64,000 nt of DNA from Streptococcus oralis (GTDB lineage: Bacteria > Bacillota > Bacilli > Lactobacillales > Streptococcaceae): positions 827,001 through 891,000 of the forward strand of contig NZ_CP079724.1 in the NCBI RefSeq assembly GCF_019334565.1, in the 5' to 3' direction. Shown in pieces: positions 27,028 to 35,877 of this stretch (the first letter of the stretch is position 1; each line of letters begins with the position of its first letter). Below the pieces are notes generated by a model. The model made no database searches and was not told where the DNA came from. It saw only the letters and a program-made list of their open reading frames with translations. Made by a program: the position numbers and the translations under genes.

Positions 27028-27954
27028 ATGATTACAACAGTACCTATTAAGAACGAAAAAGATATTGCAGTACCAGGTAATACAGTCCTTGTACTAGGTT
27101 ATTTTGATGGCATCCACAAGGGACATCAGAAACTCTTTGAAGTAGCTAGCAAGGCTTCTATGAAGGATTATCTGCCAGTTGTCGTGATGACCTTTACAGA
27201 ATCGCCAAAACTTGCCTTACAACCTTACCAACCTGAACTCATGCTCCATATCGTCAATCACGAAGAACGGGAGCACAAGATGAAATGGCATGGAGTAGAG
27301 GCTCTATTCTTACTCGACTTTAGTAGCAAATTTGCTAGTTTAACGGGTCAAGAATTCTTTGATACTTATGTTAGAGCTTTAAAACCAGCCATTATCGTAG
27401 CAGGATTTGATTACACCTTTGGCTCTGATAAGAAAACTGCGGATGACCTGAAGGATTATTTTGATGGAGAGATCATCATTGTTCCTCCGGTCGAAGACGA
27501 AAAGGGCAAGATTAGTTCTACACGGATTCGTCAGGCTATTCTTGATGGAGATGTAAAGGAAGTCAATCATCTGCTCGGCACTCCGCTCCCATCTCGCGGA
27601 ATGGTCGTTCATGGAAATGCTCGTGGGCGTACTATCGGTTATCCAACAGCCAATCTGGTCCTAAGAGACCGAACCTATATGCCGGCAGACGGTGTTTACG
27701 TAGTCGATATCGAAGTGCAACGTCAGAGATATCGTGGAATGGCAAGTGTTGGAAAAAATGTTACCTTTGATGGTGAAGAACCACGTTTTGAAGTCAATAT
27801 TTTCGACTTTTCAGATGATATTTACGGTGAGACAGTCATGGTCTACTGGCTGGACCGTGTCCGCGATATGGTCAAATTCGACTCCGTAGAGGAACTGGTA
27901 GACCAACTCCAGAAAGACGAAGAGATTGCTCGAAACTGGAAGGATGGAGAGTGA
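27028..27954 (+). CDS. ribF: Bifunctional riboflavin kinase / FAD synthetase
   Basis: Phosphorylates riboflavin to FMN and adenylates FMN to FAD. The 308-residue protein has an N-terminal nucleotidyltransferase domain with VLGYFDGIHKGHQKLF (about 23-38) and ISSTRIRQAI (about 163-172), and a C-terminal flavokinase domain with GMVVHGNARGRTIGYPTANL (about 192-211). Length is typical. The start codon has no Shine-Dalgarno sequence and lies six bases after a TATAAT, so the message is probably leaderless. It ends in a terminator shared with the convergent DUF1980 gene. Confidence 0.95.
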   Translation: MITTVPIKNEKDIAVPGNTVLVLGYFDGIHKGHQKLFEVASKASMKDYLPVVVMTFTESPKLALQPYQPELMLHIVNHEEREHKMKWHGVEALFLLDFSSKFASLTGQEFFDTYVRALKPAIIVAGFDYTFGSDKKTADDLKDYFDGEIIIVPPVEDEKGKISSTRIRQAILDGDVKEVNHLLGTPLPSRGMVVHGNARGRTIGYPTANLVLRDRTYMPADGVYVVDIEVQRQRYRGMASVGKNVTFDGEEPRFEVNIFDFSDDIYGETVMVYWLDRVRDMVKFDSVEELVDQLQKDEEIARNWKDGE

Positions 27955-28006
27955 GAGTTTTCTATCAATTCGAAAGAGTAGATAGAATGAAATTCATATA
28001 ATGGAC

Positions 28007-28037
28007 AAAAAAAGTAGCCTTGTCAGGCTACTTTTTT
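28007..28037. terminator. Bidirectional terminator between ribF and the DUF1980 gene
   Basis: AAAAAAAGTAGCC, loop TTGTCA, GGCTACTTTTTT; a near-perfect palindrome with A-rich and T-rich flanks that works in both directions. Confidence 0.93.
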
Positions 28038-28854
28038 ATTGAAACACGCGATAGACATAAGGATTTTCTGGTTTATCTACTTTTGTGAAACTCTCAACCT
28101 CTAGTGTTGGGAGTTTTTGTTTGAGTTCTTTATGATAGTGGAGGGTCAGGGTTCCTCTAGCGGTGATCCAGGTATTGTCAGGATACTGGCGTGAGTTTCC
28201 CTTAGTTAGGAGTCCATATACACCAGAGTCTGCGATACAGTGGATGATCCCAAAGCGAAAGAGGAATTGGCTATCTTCATGGCTAGGATCGTTATAGACG
28301 AAGCCTGTAAACTCGATTTTCTTTCCTTCAAACTCTTGAGGATAGTCATAGAGAACTTCCATGACCTCCATATAGTTATCGTCTGTAATTTGAATGGTTG
28401 GTTGGGTGAGGTATTTATCAGCTGTAGACCTCATTTCCTTTTCATAAGCAGATTTGGAAAAATAGGTACTGGTATCGGGTTTGAGGTATTGACTGGATGT
28501 TCCATCGCTTGCCTGAATGGCTGTGTTGATTCCCTCAGCAAGTGGGAAATGATATCCCTTAGCAGATACGGTTCTCGAGTCCAAACTTACTGTCGGAAAG
28601 GCAACTCCAATAAACAGAGGTAGTGACAGTAACAGGATGCTGATTCGTCTAGCTCGACGGCTTTCCAAATGACTGTGAAAGTTGATTTTCTTGATCCAGA
28701 TATAGAATTGGACCAGAGCCAACAGAAGAGAAAGGATCATGGAGATATAGACTAGATAGGAATAGTGGAGGTTGATGTAGTGACTGAGCTTGCCAGATAG
28801 CTGCAGATACAGAGTTAGGGCAAAATAACCCAGTAAAATGAAAAATCGGATCAT
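28036..28854 (-). CDS. DUF1980/TIGR03943-type membrane protein (permease partner)
   Basis: A 272-residue protein with three or four N-terminal hydrophobic segments (about 1-95) and a C-terminal extracytoplasmic domain (about 110-272) containing GKKIEFTGFVYNDPSHEDSQFLFRFGIIHCIADSGVYG, characteristic of TIGR03943. This family is nearly always next to an ArsP-like permease, as here: its start overlaps the permease stop by 4 bases. The pair is thought to form an exporter or metal/cofactor transport unit, but the substrate is not established. It is the last gene of a three-gene minus-strand operon. Confidence 0.85.
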   Translation of the reverse strand: MIRFFILLGYFALTLYLQLSGKLSHYINLHYSYLVYISMILSLLLALVQFYIWIKKINFHSHLESRRARRISILLLSLPLFIGVAFPTVSLDSRTVSAKGYHFPLAEGINTAIQASDGTSSQYLKPDTSTYFSKSAYEKEMRSTADKYLTQPTIQITDDNYMEVMEVLYDYPQEFEGKKIEFTGFVYNDPSHEDSQFLFRFGIIHCIADSGVYGLLTKGNSRQYPDNTWITARGTLTLHYHKELKQKLPTLEVESFTKVDKPENPYVYRVFQ

Positions 28855-29756
28855 AGCATCACTCCTATCATGTAAGAATAAAGCAAGACAAGCACTGTCA
28901 CGATACCCATGAATTGCAAGATGAAGCGCGCTTTGAGATAGTGTTTCATCATGAGGAGATTTTTGATATCAAGCATGGGGCCAATGACCAGAAAGGCAAG
29001 GACTGGCGCTAGGCCGAAGCTCGAGAGGAGAGAAGCGCCGATAAAGGCGTCCGCCTCGCTACAAAGAGAGAGGAGAAAGGCTAGAAACATGAGTAAGAGA
29101 ATCGCAAGGACTGGACTTGCGCTGATAGAGGTCAGAATCCGAGTCGGGACATAGACCTGCACGATGGCTGCAAAGAGACAACCAAAGACCAAGTAACGCC
29201 CCATATCGAAAAACTCATCAATAGCCTGTATAAAGACCTGAAAGACCTTTCTAGCAGGACTCAAGTGTGACAAGTCATGTTCATGGCAAGCGATATGATT
29301 CTCTTTCTGAATGGGTTCCTTCCAGAAAAATCCTAGGAAAATTCCAAGCATCAAAGCAATCACAATAGCTCCCAGCGCTCGCAAGAAGGCAAGTTTTATT
29401 GAATTGCCAAAGGCAGAATAAGTAGCGAAAAGAACGATAGGATTGATGATGGGAGCAGTCACCAGAAAGGGAACGGCCGTGTAGCTGGGCACTTTCTTTT
29501 CCAAAAAACGATTAATAATTGGAACGATTCCACATTCGCAGGATGGAAAGAGAAAGCCAATGAAGGTACCAAAAAAGATCCTCCCCCAACGATTGCGAGG
29601 AAGAAACTCATAAACTTTATCAGGTGTGATATAGACCTCAATCAATCCCGAAATAAGACTCCCAATCAGGACAAAAGGAAGGGCTTCAATCATGATGGAG
29701 AGAAAAATAGCCCCCGCTTGTAAGATGCTAGGAGGAAGAGATTGGAAAATCGTCAT
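28851..29756 (-). CDS. ArsP-like permease (DUF318 family)
   Basis: A 301-residue polytopic membrane protein with about eight transmembrane helices. The family signature is clear: FPSCECGIVPIINRFLEKKVPSYTAVPFLVTAPIINPIVLFATYSAFG (about 71-118) and a second-half repeat LLSLCSEADAFIGASLLSSFG...LVIGPMLDIKNLLMM. The two halves look like an inverted duplication. A histidine/cysteine-rich cytoplasmic loop (ENHIACHEHDLSHL, about 155-168) suggests metal or thiol chemistry. Relatives export organoarsenicals or are linked to metal stress, but this subgroup with DUF1980 partners is uncharacterised. Its ATG overlaps the stop of a 44-aa ORF upstream. Confidence 0.87.
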   Translation of the reverse strand: MTIFQSLPPSILQAGAIFLSIMIEALPFVLIGSLISGLIEVYITPDKVYEFLPRNRWGRIFFGTFIGFLFPSCECGIVPIINRFLEKKVPSYTAVPFLVTAPIINPIVLFATYSAFGNSIKLAFLRALGAIVIALMLGIFLGFFWKEPIQKENHIACHEHDLSHLSPARKVFQVFIQAIDEFFDMGRYLVFGCLFAAIVQVYVPTRILTSISASPVLAILLLMFLAFLLSLCSEADAFIGASLLSSFGLAPVLAFLVIGPMLDIKNLLMMKHYLKARFILQFMGIVTVLVLLYSYMIGVML

Positions 29757-29887
29757 CTATTTTTCTTCTCAACTTTTTCTTTTTTGTCTTTGTCATCTGG
29801 GAAAGTGACTTGTGTTAAGTCAGGAAGTTTGGCAAATTCTTCAAACATCTTGTCCAAGTCATCCGTTTTTGTAAATTTAACAGCCAT
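29753..29887 (-). CDS. 44-residue charged protein heading the permease operon
   Basis: Small ORF MAVKFTKTDDLDKMFEEFAK followed by a proline-containing middle and a lysine/aspartate-rich tail ending KVEKKNR. It shares the ATGA overlap (29753-29756) with the permease start, so the two are translationally coupled, and an AAAGAGG ribosome site lies upstream. A TATAAT on the minus strand (29918-29923) fits as its promoter. No transmembrane segment; cytoplasmic. I recall similar small conserved hypothetical proteins in pneumococcus but no function. Confidence 0.8.
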   Translation of the reverse strand: MAVKFTKTDDLDKMFEEFAKLPDLTQVTFPDDKDKKEKVEKKNR

Positions 29888-30002
29888 GGGTGTACCTCTT
29901 TTCTACATTCTACCTCTATTATACTATTATTTTGTGGAAAAGGGATTATTTTGATAATCAAAGAGGTAAAAAAGGGTAGGACGAAACAAGGGATGTTCCT
30001 TA

Positions 30003-30011
30003 TGGTATAAT
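30003..30011 (+). promoter_or_regulatory. Extended -10 promoter of tex
   Basis: TGGTATAAT (30003-30011) ends six bases before the tex ATG, with no Shine-Dalgarno sequence between; same geometry as ribF and coaB. Confidence 0.7.
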
Positions 30012-30017
30012 AGGTTT

Positions 30018-32147
30018 ATGGATAAAAAATATGAAAAAATCTCCCAGGATTTGGGTGTAACCTTAAAGCAAATCGATACTGTTCTAAGTCTGACGGCAGA
30101 AGGGGCGACAATTCCCTTCATCGCACGTTATCGCAAGGACATGACTGGTAGTCTGGATGAGGTGGCGATTAAGGCCATTATCGACTTGGATAAAAGTCTG
30201 ACAAATCTCAACGACCGTAAAGAAGCTGTCTTAGCTAAGATTCAAGAACAAGGCAAATTAACCAAGGAATTGGAAGAAGCTATTTTGGCAGCTGAAAAAT
30301 TAGCAGACGTTGAAGAACTCTATCTTCCTTATAAGGAAAAACGTCGAACCAAGGCAACTATTGCCCGTGAAGCTGGACTCTTTCCTCTTGCTCGCTTGAT
30401 TTTGCAGGATGTAGCTGACTTGGAGAAAGAAGCTGAGAAGTTTGTCTGTGAAGGATTTGCGACTGGTCAAGAAGCCTTGGCTGGTGCGGTTGATATTTTG
30501 GTCGAAGCCTTATCCGAAGATGTCAATCTACGTGCTATGACCTATCAGGAAGTGTTGAGACACTCTAAAATCACTTCGCAGGTCAAGGATGAGAGTCTTG
30601 ATGAAAAACAAGTTTTTCAGATTTATTACGAATTCTCAGAGACTGTTGGCAATATGCAGGGTTATCGTACCTTGGCGCTCAACCGTGGGGAAAAATTAGG
30701 TATTTTGAAGGTTGGTTTTGAACATGCGACGGACCGTATTCTATCTTTCTTTGCTGCTCGTTTCAAGGTGAAAAATGCCTATATAGATGAAGTTGTCCAG
30801 CAATCTGTTAAGAAAAAAGTCTTGCCTGCTATCGAGCGCCGTATTCGGACAGAATTAACTGAGAAGGCAGAAGAAGGAGCTATCCAACTCTTTTCTGACA
30901 ACCTGCGCAATCTCCTCTTGGTTGCTCCGCTGAAAGGGCGCGTGGTTCTAGGATTTGACCCTGCTTTTCGTACAGGTGCCAAGCTTGCTGTCGTAGATGC
31001 AACAGGGAAAATGCTGACGACTCAAGTCATTTATCCCGTTAAACCAGCCTCAGCTCGTCAGATTGAAGAAGCCAAGCGAGACTTAGCCGACTTGATCGGT
31101 CAGTATGGCGTGGAAATTATTGCCATCGGAAATGGTACTGCAAGCCGTGAAAGTGAAGCCTTTGTAGCGGAAGTTCTGAGAGATTTTCCTGAGGTCAGCT
31201 ATGTTATTGTCAATGAAAGTGGCGCTTCTGTCTACTCTGCTAGTGAACTTGCTCGTCAGGAGTTTCCAGAATTAACCGTTGAAAAACGATCGGCTATCTC
31301 GATCGCTCGTCGTTTGCAAGATCCCCTTGCTGAATTGGTCAAAATCGATCCCAAGTCAATCGGTGTTGGTCAATACCAGCACGATGTCAGTCAGAAGAAG
31401 CTGTCTGAAAGTCTGGACTTTGTCGTCGATACCGTAGTCAACCAAGTCGGTGTCAATGTCAATACAGCCAGCCCAGCACTTCTCTCCCATGTAGCTGGAC
31501 TCAATAAAACTATCTCTGAAAATATCGTAAAATACCGTGAAGAAGAAGGAAAAATCACTTCGCGCGCCCAAATCAAAAAGGTTCCTCGCCTCGGTGCCAA
31601 AGCCTTTGAACAGGCTGCCGGTTTCCTCCGTATCCCGGAAAGTAGCAATATACTTGATAATACAGGAGTTCACCCAGAAAATTATGCTGCCGTCAAAGAG
31701 CTTTTCAAACGCTTGGATATCAAGGACTTGAATGAAGAAGCACAAAATAAGCTTAAATCCCTTTCAGTCAAGGAGATGGCGCAAGAACTAGATCTTGGCC
31801 CAGAAACCCTTAAAGATATCATTTCCGACCTTCTCAAACCAGGTCGAGATTTCCGTGATTCTTTTGATGCACCTGTTCTCCGTCAAGATGTACTGGATAT
31901 CAAGGACTTAAAAGTCGGCCAGAAGCTAGAAGGTGTGGTGCGTAATGTTGTTGATTTCGGTGCATTCGTTGATATTGGGATTCACGAGGATGGCTTGATC
32001 CATATTTCCCACATGAGTCGCAAATTTATCAAACATCCTAGTCAAGTGGTGTCTGTTGGAGATTTGGTAACGGTTTGGGTCAAGAAAATCGATACTGAAC
32101 GTGAAAAAGTTAATCTGTCGCTCTTAGCTCCAGATGAAACTAACTGA
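30018..32147 (+). CDS. tex: Tex-family S1 RNA-binding transcription accessory protein
   Basis: Nucleic-acid-binding protein of the Tex/YhgF family, implicated in transcription and, in pneumococcus, in growth fitness. The 709-residue protein has the N-terminal HTH-like helical region ([17 protein letters not shown], about 33-49), a YqgF/RNase H-like core ([17 protein letters not shown], about 313-329), two helix-hairpin-helix motifs ([40 protein letters not shown]), and a C-terminal S1 domain (about 630-700; [34 protein letters not shown]). The start appears leaderless. The sprT-like gene overlaps its end by 14 bases. Confidence 0.95.
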   Translation: MDKKYEKISQDLGVTLKQIDTVLSLTAEGATIPFIARYRKDMTGSLDEVAIKAIIDLDKSLTNLNDRKEAVLAKIQEQGKLTKELEEAILAAEKLADVEELYLPYKEKRRTKATIAREAGLFPLARLILQDVADLEKEAEKFVCEGFATGQEALAGAVDILVEALSEDVNLRAMTYQEVLRHSKITSQVKDESLDEKQVFQIYYEFSETVGNMQGYRTLALNRGEKLGILKVGFEHATDRILSFFAARFKVKNAYIDEVVQQSVKKKVLPAIERRIRTELTEKAEEGAIQLFSDNLRNLLLVAPLKGRVVLGFDPAFRTGAKLAVVDATGKMLTTQVIYPVKPASARQIEEAKRDLADLIGQYGVEIIAIGNGTASRESEAFVAEVLRDFPEVSYVIVNESGASVYSASELARQEFPELTVEKRSAISIARRLQDPLAELVKIDPKSIGVGQYQHDVSQKKLSESLDFVVDTVVNQVGVNVNTASPALLSHVAGLNKTISENIVKYREEEGKITSRAQIKKVPRLGAKAFEQAAGFLRIPESSNILDNTGVHPENYAAVKELFKRLDIKDLNEEAQNKLKSLSVKEMAQELDLGPETLKDIISDLLKPGRDFRDSFDAPVLRQDVLDIKDLKVGQKLEGVVRNVVDFGAFVDIGIHEDGLIHISHMSRKFIKHPSQVVSVGDLVTVWVKKIDTEREKVNLSLLAPDETN

Positions 32148-32577
32148 GTACGTTCAGTCTGTTTCCCTCGAAGACTTTGGTAGACCTTTTATACACCAAG
32201 CCCAGTGGAATTCTCGTCTGCGAACGACAGGTGGGCGATTTTTCCCTAAGGATGGGCATTTGGATTTTAATCCCAAGGTCTATAATGAACTTGGTTTGGA
32301 AGTTTTTCGGAAAATCGTGCGCCATGAACTCTGTCACTATCACCTTTATTTTCAGAAAAAAGGATATCGACATAAGGACCGAGATTTTAAAGAACTTTTG
32401 AAAGAAGTGGATGGGCTACGCTTTGTCCCCCCTCTGAAAGACCAAAGTACCTACCTAGTTTATCGGTGTCAATCCTGTCAGCAAACTTATCAGCGCAAGC
32501 GTAGGATTGATACAAAACGCTATCGCTGTGGCGTCTGCCGTGGCAAACTCGTCATCTTAAATCGGCCTAAGGACTGA
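32134..32577 (+). CDS. SprT-like zinc metalloprotease-fold protein
   Basis: A 147-residue SprT-like protein. The zinc-binding signature HELCHYH is at about residues 64-70, and a C-terminal zinc ribbon ([26 protein letters not shown]) has four cysteines. Eukaryotic SPRTN relatives cleave DNA-protein crosslinks; the bacterial short forms are annotated SprT/YpsC-like with unproven activity. It overlaps the end of tex by 14 bases, giving a tex-sprT unit. Start chosen at 32134, giving [16 protein letters not shown]. Confidence 0.85.
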   Translation: MKLTEYVQSVSLEDFGRPFIHQAQWNSRLRTTGGRFFPKDGHLDFNPKVYNELGLEVFRKIVRHELCHYHLYFQKKGYRHKDRDFKELLKEVDGLRFVPPLKDQSTYLVYRCQSCQQTYQRKRRIDTKRYRCGVCRGKLVILNRPKD

Positions 32578-32636
32578 TGTTTGTGAACCTGTTTCATGCT
32601 ATACTACTTGTAAGAATACCGAAAGAGGAAACAATC

Positions 32637-32909
32637 ATGAATACAAAATTTTATAAAATGAGACGAAATCGTATGGTGTCAGGAGTTTTAGCTGGGCTAT
32701 CAGACAAGTGGAATTTTGATGTAACCCTAGTCCGCTTTCTCTTCGCCATTTTTACCGTAGCAAATTTTGGAATTGGTGTGATTATTTACATCATCCTCGC
32801 CTCTATCCTGCCAACTAAGGAAGAAATCGAAGCCGAAATGTACGGAACAGGACCACGCAAACGTAAGGAAGCCCAAGCCATTGAAGACAATGATGGCTGG
32901 TTTTGGTGA
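32637..32909 (+). CDS. PspC-domain envelope-stress membrane protein
   Basis: A 90-residue protein with the PspC domain: KMRRNRMVSGVLAGLSDKWNFDVTLVRFLFAIFTV, then a transmembrane helix (about 35-60) and an acidic/basic C-terminal tail. PspC-type proteins sense envelope stress in other bacteria; in firmicutes, relatives often accompany LiaR-type regulons. ATG 32637 is chosen (GAAAGAGGAA upstream) over an in-frame ATG at 32577 that overlaps the sprT stop and a TGCTATACT -10 element (32597-32605). It is followed by a perfect bidirectional hairpin. Confidence 0.83.
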   Translation: MNTKFYKMRRNRMVSGVLAGLSDKWNFDVTLVRFLFAIFTVANFGIGVIIYIILASILPTKEEIEAEMYGTGPRKRKEAQAIEDNDGWFW

Positions 32910-32972
32910 GATTTAACAGGGAAAATTTATTATTTGCACTATGTTACTTAAAAGAAGCAGCATAAATGACTG

Positions 32973-33008
32973 AAAATCCCTTGTGGTTATTTAGCCACAA
33001 GGGATTTT
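32973..33008. terminator. Bidirectional terminator between PspC gene and ABC ATPase
   Basis: Fourteen-base perfect stem AAAATCCCTTGTGG / CCACAAGGGATTTT, usable on both strands at this convergent junction. Confidence 0.93.
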
Positions 33009-33013
33009 GATAT

Positions 33014-33664
33014 TTAAGTATATTCTTTTCCATCTTGAGAGAGATGAATTACCTGATCAGCCATTTTCCAAATACTAGGATTGTGAGTTGCGATGATAAT
33101 TGTTCTATTAGCATTACGAAGTTCAAGGAGAATTTCCATAATTTCCTTGGAATTTTTTGGATCTAGCGAGGCGGTAGGCTCATCAGCTAAAACTAAAGGA
33201 GGATTTTTCAGGATAATCTTAGCAAGCGCTACGCGTTGAGCTTCACCACCAGATAATTCATAGATTTTTTGGTTGAGACTTAGATAATCTAGTCTGACAG
33301 CTTGTAGTGCTTGAAGAAGAAGTCTCTCTTTTTCTTGTTTCTTGTTCTGTTTTTTGCCAATCAGTCCCAGCTCAAGGTTTTCTCGAATGGTCTGACTTTC
33401 TAATAGTCCGAAGTTCTGGAAGAGATAACCTAGCTCGTTACGATAGAATTCCTCATTTTTTAGAGAAGTCAAAGACTTTCCTTTATAAATGATTTCTCCT
33501 TTGTCGAAAGTCTCTAGTTTTGCAAGCATATTGAGCAAAGTGGTTTTTCCACAACCACTGTCTCCTATCAAAGCATATACCATACCACTTTGAAAATTCA
33601 GATTCAAGTCTGAAAAAATAATACGAGAACCAAATTGTTTCCAAATATGTTGTAATTCAATCAT
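33014..33664 (-). CDS. ABC transporter ATP-binding protein (bacteriocin-type export/immunity)
   Basis: A 216-residue ATPase of the MacB/LolD type. It shows Walker A GDSGCGKTTLL (about 35-45), Q-loop FQNFGLLE, signature LSGGEAQRVALAK, Walker B LVLADEPTASLD and the H-loop THNPSIW. ATG 33664 is chosen because AAAGGAGG lies just upstream; an upstream in-frame ATG at 33715 would overlap the preceding gene. It is coupled to the upstream DUF1430-type membrane protein (stop one base before the ATG), the standard partner in lactococcin-972-type loci. Likely roles are peptide export or self-immunity. Confidence 0.88.
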   Translation of the reverse strand: MIELQHIWKQFGSRIIFSDLNLNFQSGMVYALIGDSGCGKTTLLNMLAKLETFDKGEIIYKGKSLTSLKNEEFYRNELGYLFQNFGLLESQTIRENLELGLIGKKQNKKQEKERLLLQALQAVRLDYLSLNQKIYELSGGEAQRVALAKIILKNPPLVLADEPTASLDPKNSKEIMEILLELRNANRTIIIATHNPSIWKMADQVIHLSQDGKEYT

Positions 33665-33665
33665 A

Positions 33666-35660
33666 CTATCCTCCTTTGATGATGCTAGCATAGGTTTTAC
33701 TTTCCTTCTTATCACAGATTTTCAATAGAAGAACGGCTAAACTTGAAAAGCTGAAAAATAGGATTAGGGTAATCCAGATATTCTTAGAAATAATGAAAGC
33801 TAGACCACTTCCGAGAAAGAGAGCTGCTATTTGAGAAGTGATATATCTACTGTGTAATTCAAAGAAATAATAGCCTGCTATTTTTTTCAAGAATATGGTT
33901 TTGCGAAAGGCTTCAAAATAGAGCAGATTTAAACTTGTAAACAGCAAAATTGAAGTCAAAATAGCAAACATAGCACTCGCTAAGTTACTAAAAATTTCGA
34001 TTTTAATTTTTTGATTTAACTGGAGATAGGTTTCCCTAGCAGACGATAGCCCTGAGACCATTTGATCAAGTTGATAGTGTTTTAAAAGTTCTTGTGTCTG
34101 GTGGAGGTCTGTAAAATAGAGATATTCTAGATTTGTAAACCAGAAGATGGAGGAAGCCTTACCAAGTGCTTTAGGAGAAAGCACAAGAAAGATGGGATTT
34201 GATAACCATTGATCATAAGCGATATGGGTGGTATTATAGAGAAATACATCATTATTTTTATTGGTATAAGCTATACTAATTTCGACAGTTTGATTAGACT
34301 TGCTACTGTATAATCGGTTGGTTAACTCTTGTTGCAAGTTTGCTTTTATATCTTTTTCATTTTTTTGTAGTTCTTCTGGGAGTATGGCAAGGATCTGTCC
34401 ATCTTTGAGGGTGTTGATTTTTTGAAAGGTTTCTGATGTTAACTTTATACCTTCTTTTTTGAAGTAGTTAGGTGTTACATAGAGAATATTTTTTCCTTCC
34501 ACACCATAAGGGTTATTTTCAGTTTCATTATGATTTGAGATAGCTTGCTTAAGAGCTTGCTCAACTAGATTATGTTTAATAAGGAAGGCATTCTCATTAT
34601 CTATAGCATGCTGAATAAAGTCAAACCATTTATCAGCATTTGTCTGCAGTTCATCTAAATTTTTCATCTGACTGGAACGCCCTGTTTGAAGAGTAACAAC
34701 ATTGGAGCGTTGTTCCCAAGTAGCTTGTCCAGCCTCATTTTTCTCAAGTATATGATAGTAAGTAGACATACGTCCAAATCCTACAATAACCAGTAGAATG
34801 GCAAGTACCTGACCAAAGTAGAGAATGCGTAGAATTGACTTGATTGGTAATTTTCCTTTGATGATAGAGAGGAGATGGACTTTTTTTAAAGAAATGGTAA
34901 AAAGAAAGGCAATTAGAAGACTAAGTAAGAGAAGTAGGCTATTGTAAAGAATAAAAAGTATTCCTAGAAAAGTCTGAACTTCATAAGGATATCCTAGGGA
35001 AACGAGCAAGACACTTGCTATCAGCAAAGCAGGTAGACCAAAAAGAAGGATATCAAGTCCGTCTCTTGCGAGAGAACGAAAGAAGAGATGGCTCAGTCGT
35101 TCTCCAGAAATCAATCGAATCCCTGACTGAGAGAGAGATTGAATTTGGCCAATAACAATCAAAGCTAAGAAAGTCAGCAAAAAGATTAACATACTGGTAA
35201 GCTGATTAGGTTGGGTAAAGAGGGCAAGTACAAAGGATACTCTGTCATTTTCAAATGCATTCGCTTTTTCTAGTCCAAGTTCTTTCAGATGAGTGGCCAA
35301 TTCTTGACTAGTTAGGGATCCGCTGATAATATTGTAGTTGTTGAGAAGATCGCTCTTGTGAATGCTTTCTTGACTTGCTGGAGGCATCCAGTCTGGGAGT
35401 TTCCCATCTCCAAAAACTTCGTAGTAAGTTTGTGATTTTCCATCACTATCTACTTCCCAAATGGTTCTTGCGATATGACTATTATGTTCTTTAGCAAGAC
35501 TATTTAATTCTTCTTTAACGGTAGAATAATCTGCTTGCCCACTTAATACTGCTGCACCCGGGAACAGGATTTGTGGAAGAGAGTCTTTCCAAAAGGACAG
35601 AGTGGCAATGAGAAAGAAAGTTAAAAGAAGATTGCTGATAAAGAGAAAAACACGTTTCAT
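33666..35660 (-). CDS. Bacteriocin-associated integral membrane protein (DUF1430, lactococcin-972 type)
   Basis: A 664-residue membrane protein resembling the bacteriocin-associated integral membrane proteins of lactococcin-972 loci. It has an N-terminal signal-anchor (about 5-30), a first extracytoplasmic domain (about 35-150), a block of transmembrane helices (about 155-300; FLALIVIGQIQSLSQSG, LLLLLSLLIAFLFTISLKKVH), a large second extracytoplasmic domain (about 310-555) and C-terminal helices (about 560-650) with FtsX-like spacing. It forms an operon with the ABC ATPase. No bacteriocin precursor is recognisable upstream. Its ribosome site AAAGAGG can be occluded by a hairpin. Confidence 0.82.
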   Translation of the reverse strand: MKRVFLFISNLLLTFFLIATLSFWKDSLPQILFPGAAVLSGQADYSTVKEELNSLAKEHNSHIARTIWEVDSDGKSQTYYEVFGDGKLPDWMPPASQESIHKSDLLNNYNIISGSLTSQELATHLKELGLEKANAFENDRVSFVLALFTQPNQLTSMLIFLLTFLALIVIGQIQSLSQSGIRLISGERLSHLFFRSLARDGLDILLFGLPALLIASVLLVSLGYPYEVQTFLGILFILYNSLLLLLSLLIAFLFTISLKKVHLLSIIKGKLPIKSILRILYFGQVLAILLVIVGFGRMSTYYHILEKNEAGQATWEQRSNVVTLQTGRSSQMKNLDELQTNADKWFDFIQHAIDNENAFLIKHNLVEQALKQAISNHNETENNPYGVEGKNILYVTPNYFKKEGIKLTSETFQKINTLKDGQILAILPEELQKNEKDIKANLQQELTNRLYSSKSNQTVEISIAYTNKNNDVFLYNTTHIAYDQWLSNPIFLVLSPKALGKASSIFWFTNLEYLYFTDLHQTQELLKHYQLDQMVSGLSSARETYLQLNQKIKIEIFSNLASAMFAILTSILLFTSLNLLYFEAFRKTIFLKKIAGYYFFELHSRYITSQIAALFLGSGLAFIISKNIWITLILFFSFSSLAVLLLKICDKKESKTYASIIKGG

Positions 35661-35666
35661 AGGAAC

Positions 35667-35700
35667 CTCTTTCTAAAAAAGAGGGGCTGAACCTCCCTCC
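35667..35700 (-). promoter_or_regulatory. Switchable hairpins in the 5' leader of the DUF1430 operon
   Basis: Read on the minus strand, GAGGG...CCCTC followed by six T forms a small terminator-like hairpin. Alternatively CCTCTTT...AAAGAGG (35685-35679 with 35673-35667) hides the ribosome site. The two share CCTC, so they exclude each other. Energies are modest and function is inferred. Confidence 0.35.
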
Positions 35701-35793
35701 TTATAGCAGCGATACGAATGATAGTTTAGCACTTTTAAAAATAATTATCAGAAAGCTAATTCTTTTACAAGACGTCAAAGAAAGCCTTTTCAT
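35701..35793 (-). CDS. Possible 30-residue basic hydrophobic peptide upstream of the DUF1430 gene
   Basis: Minus-strand ORF MKRLSLTSCKRISFLIIIFK continuing to ...LSFVSLL, basic at the N-terminus and hydrophobic throughout. Its stop is directly adjacent to the switchable hairpins of the downstream leader, which would suit a regulatory upstream ORF or a tiny peptide substrate. There is no Shine-Dalgarno sequence; a TTGTTT-17-TAAAAT promoter ending a few bases before the ATG would make it leaderless. It may be spurious. Confidence 0.22.
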   Translation of the reverse strand: MKRLSLTSCKRISFLIIIFKSAKLSFVSLL

Positions 35794-35877
35794 AGTTTAA
35801 TTTTACTATTATTTTAAGGATAAAACAAGCAATACTATGGCTTTTTATAGTAGCTATTTTCATAAATATTCTTCAAT

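Noticed and set aside
35713..35720. TACGAATG, one base from a competence box
   Set aside because: It is inexact and points to no gene within the usual distance on the plus strand; probably chance.
35765..35863. 32-codon minus-strand frame upstream of the DUF1430 operon
   Set aside because: Only a weak ribosome site and out of frame with the better-placed 30-codon ORF; composition shows no leader-peptide or bacteriocin character.
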